NCBI GenBank assembly: GCA_025331435.1
Contig: JAIWNI010000113.1
Span: forward strand, 24,842 to 88,841
Length of the DNA stretch: 64,000 nt
Reading direction: 5' to 3'
DNA from: Choanephora cucurbitarum
Lineage: Eukaryota > Mucoromycota > Mucoromycetes > Mucorales > Choanephoraceae
Shown: positions 63,479-64,000 of the stretch, one piece after another
Position numbering within the stretch: position 1 is the first letter of the stretch
Layout of the letters: every line of letters begins with the position of its first letter
The notes under the pieces: model-generated
The model's database searches: none
Told to the model about the DNA's origin: nothing
Seen by the model: the letters and a program-made list of their open reading frames with translations, nothing else
Position numbers and translations under genes: made by a program

Positions 63479-64000
63479 ATGTCTTCTTTATTAAGTCTTG
63501 TGCTCAATACTGTTGGTCTTGTGTCCAATATCTATGCTCTCAAAAATATCAACTCAGAAGAATTTGAGAATCCTTATGCTCTTGGCTTCGGAGGGCAGTA
63601 TCAGGTACGTGAAAATATCAAAACAAGTTTAGCGTCCACCTGACAGCTTCTCTCAATGAAGTACCTAACAATTTTAGGACTGACGACAGCCACTATTGCC
63701 TTCGCATTGAAGGTTGCCCGCTACTTCTATCCCAAATTTTCTGATAGTAAAATAAAACACGAGAGTATTTGACAAGTATATGTAACACTTTGTAATTTTT
63801 TTAGCCATACATGAAGTTGTGACCAACATCGCTACACCTGTAAGTTATATAGAAATTAGCTAAATTCATATGATTAACTTGTGTTTTGTTACCTAAAGTT
63901 AGAGGGAGTAATTAGTGTTTTGTATTGGTCAATGATGCTGCTAGACCCACATTTAATTATTCCCAAAGACATCCCTAGTCCGCCTCTATTGTTAGATTTT
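63479..64000 (+). CDS. AIG1/FAR-17a-like lipid hydrolase (3' end outside window)
   Basis: Multi-pass membrane protein of the AIG1/ADTRP family, which in animals hydrolyses fatty-acid esters of hydroxy fatty acids. ATG 63479 (MSSLLSLVLNTVGLVSNIYA). Exon 1 ends after GGQYQ; the next exon starts at YLTILGLTTATIAFALKVAR, giving the family motif YLT with the proposed catalytic Thr. That frame requires the acceptor at TCAATGAAG; a later TTTTAG gives a stop. Then come HEVVTNIATP and LEGVISVLYWSMMLLDPHLI, as in the family (W...L.D..LI.P). The window ends in the following loop, so the catalytic His is not seen. Confidence 0.75.

Overview
This is nuclear DNA of an early-diverging filamentous fungus, most likely a member of the Mucorales (Mucoromycota). 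The evidence is AT-rich, homopolymer-rich spacers, many short introns (about 50-90 nt, GT...TAG or GT...CAG), and a gene set that mixes fungal families (Nup159, Mis13/Dsn1, Avt-type vacuolar transporters) with genes more often associated with animals (JMJD6, nibrin, ZC3H3, STK32, SLC33A1, AIG1, WDR83, a GSKIP-domain protein). The species cannot be named from the sequence. All gene models come from reading splice sites and protein similarity by eye.

Layout: 1-3718 (-) partial PH/RasGEF protein; 3966-5575 (-) PRPP synthetase with a large insertion; about 7020-10300 decayed LINE-type retrotransposon; 11318-15107 (+) nucleoporin Nup159/Nup214; 15222-15806 (+) small four-helix membrane protein; 16625-18164 (+) JMJD6; 18188-21359 (-) nibrin/NBS1; 21581-23552 (-) PA-TM-RING ubiquitin ligase; 23720-25710 (-) acetyl-CoA transporter; 26146-27933 (+) heat-shock factor; 28005-31675 (-) class II myosin with a short tail; 32659-34727 (+) STK32/YANK kinase; 35055-37006 (+) membrane-anchored ALDH3; 37140-38139 (+) arginase; 40653-42267 (+) ZC3H3-type CCCH protein; 42766-44379 (+) hexokinase-like protein lacking the catalytic Asp; 44510-46333 (+) Avt-type transporter; 46547-about 47933 (-) Dsn1/Mis13; 49262-49594 (-) a tiny tandem CCCH protein; 49665-50787 (-) WDR83; 51505-51927 (-) orphan ORF; 53756-55772 (+) Avt1-type transporter; 56567-57184 (-) GSKIP-domain protein; 60173-62222 (-) second ALDH3; 62453-62623 (-) 56-residue membrane protein; 63479-end (+) partial AIG1/FAR-17a lipid hydrolase.

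Most genes are unrelated housekeeping genes in a compact arrangement, with several convergent pairs (JMJD6/NBS1 stops only 23 bp apart; HSF/myosin 71 bp) and divergent pairs (acetyl-CoA transporter/HSF; myosin/STK32). One loose theme between 35 and 56 kb is nitrogen and amino-acid metabolism: arginase lies 133 bp after an ALDH, and two vacuolar-type amino-acid transporters flank a stretch that also holds the hexokinase-like gene. I saw no convincing new multi-gene system. The most unusual items are the predicted non-catalytic hexokinase, the ~81-residue protein made almost only of a TTP-type tandem zinc finger, the 12-residue repeat array inside nibrin, the double-module RasGEF, the apparent GC-AG intron after a 23-nt exon in ALDH3, and a perfect 23-bp hairpin inside the LINE relic.
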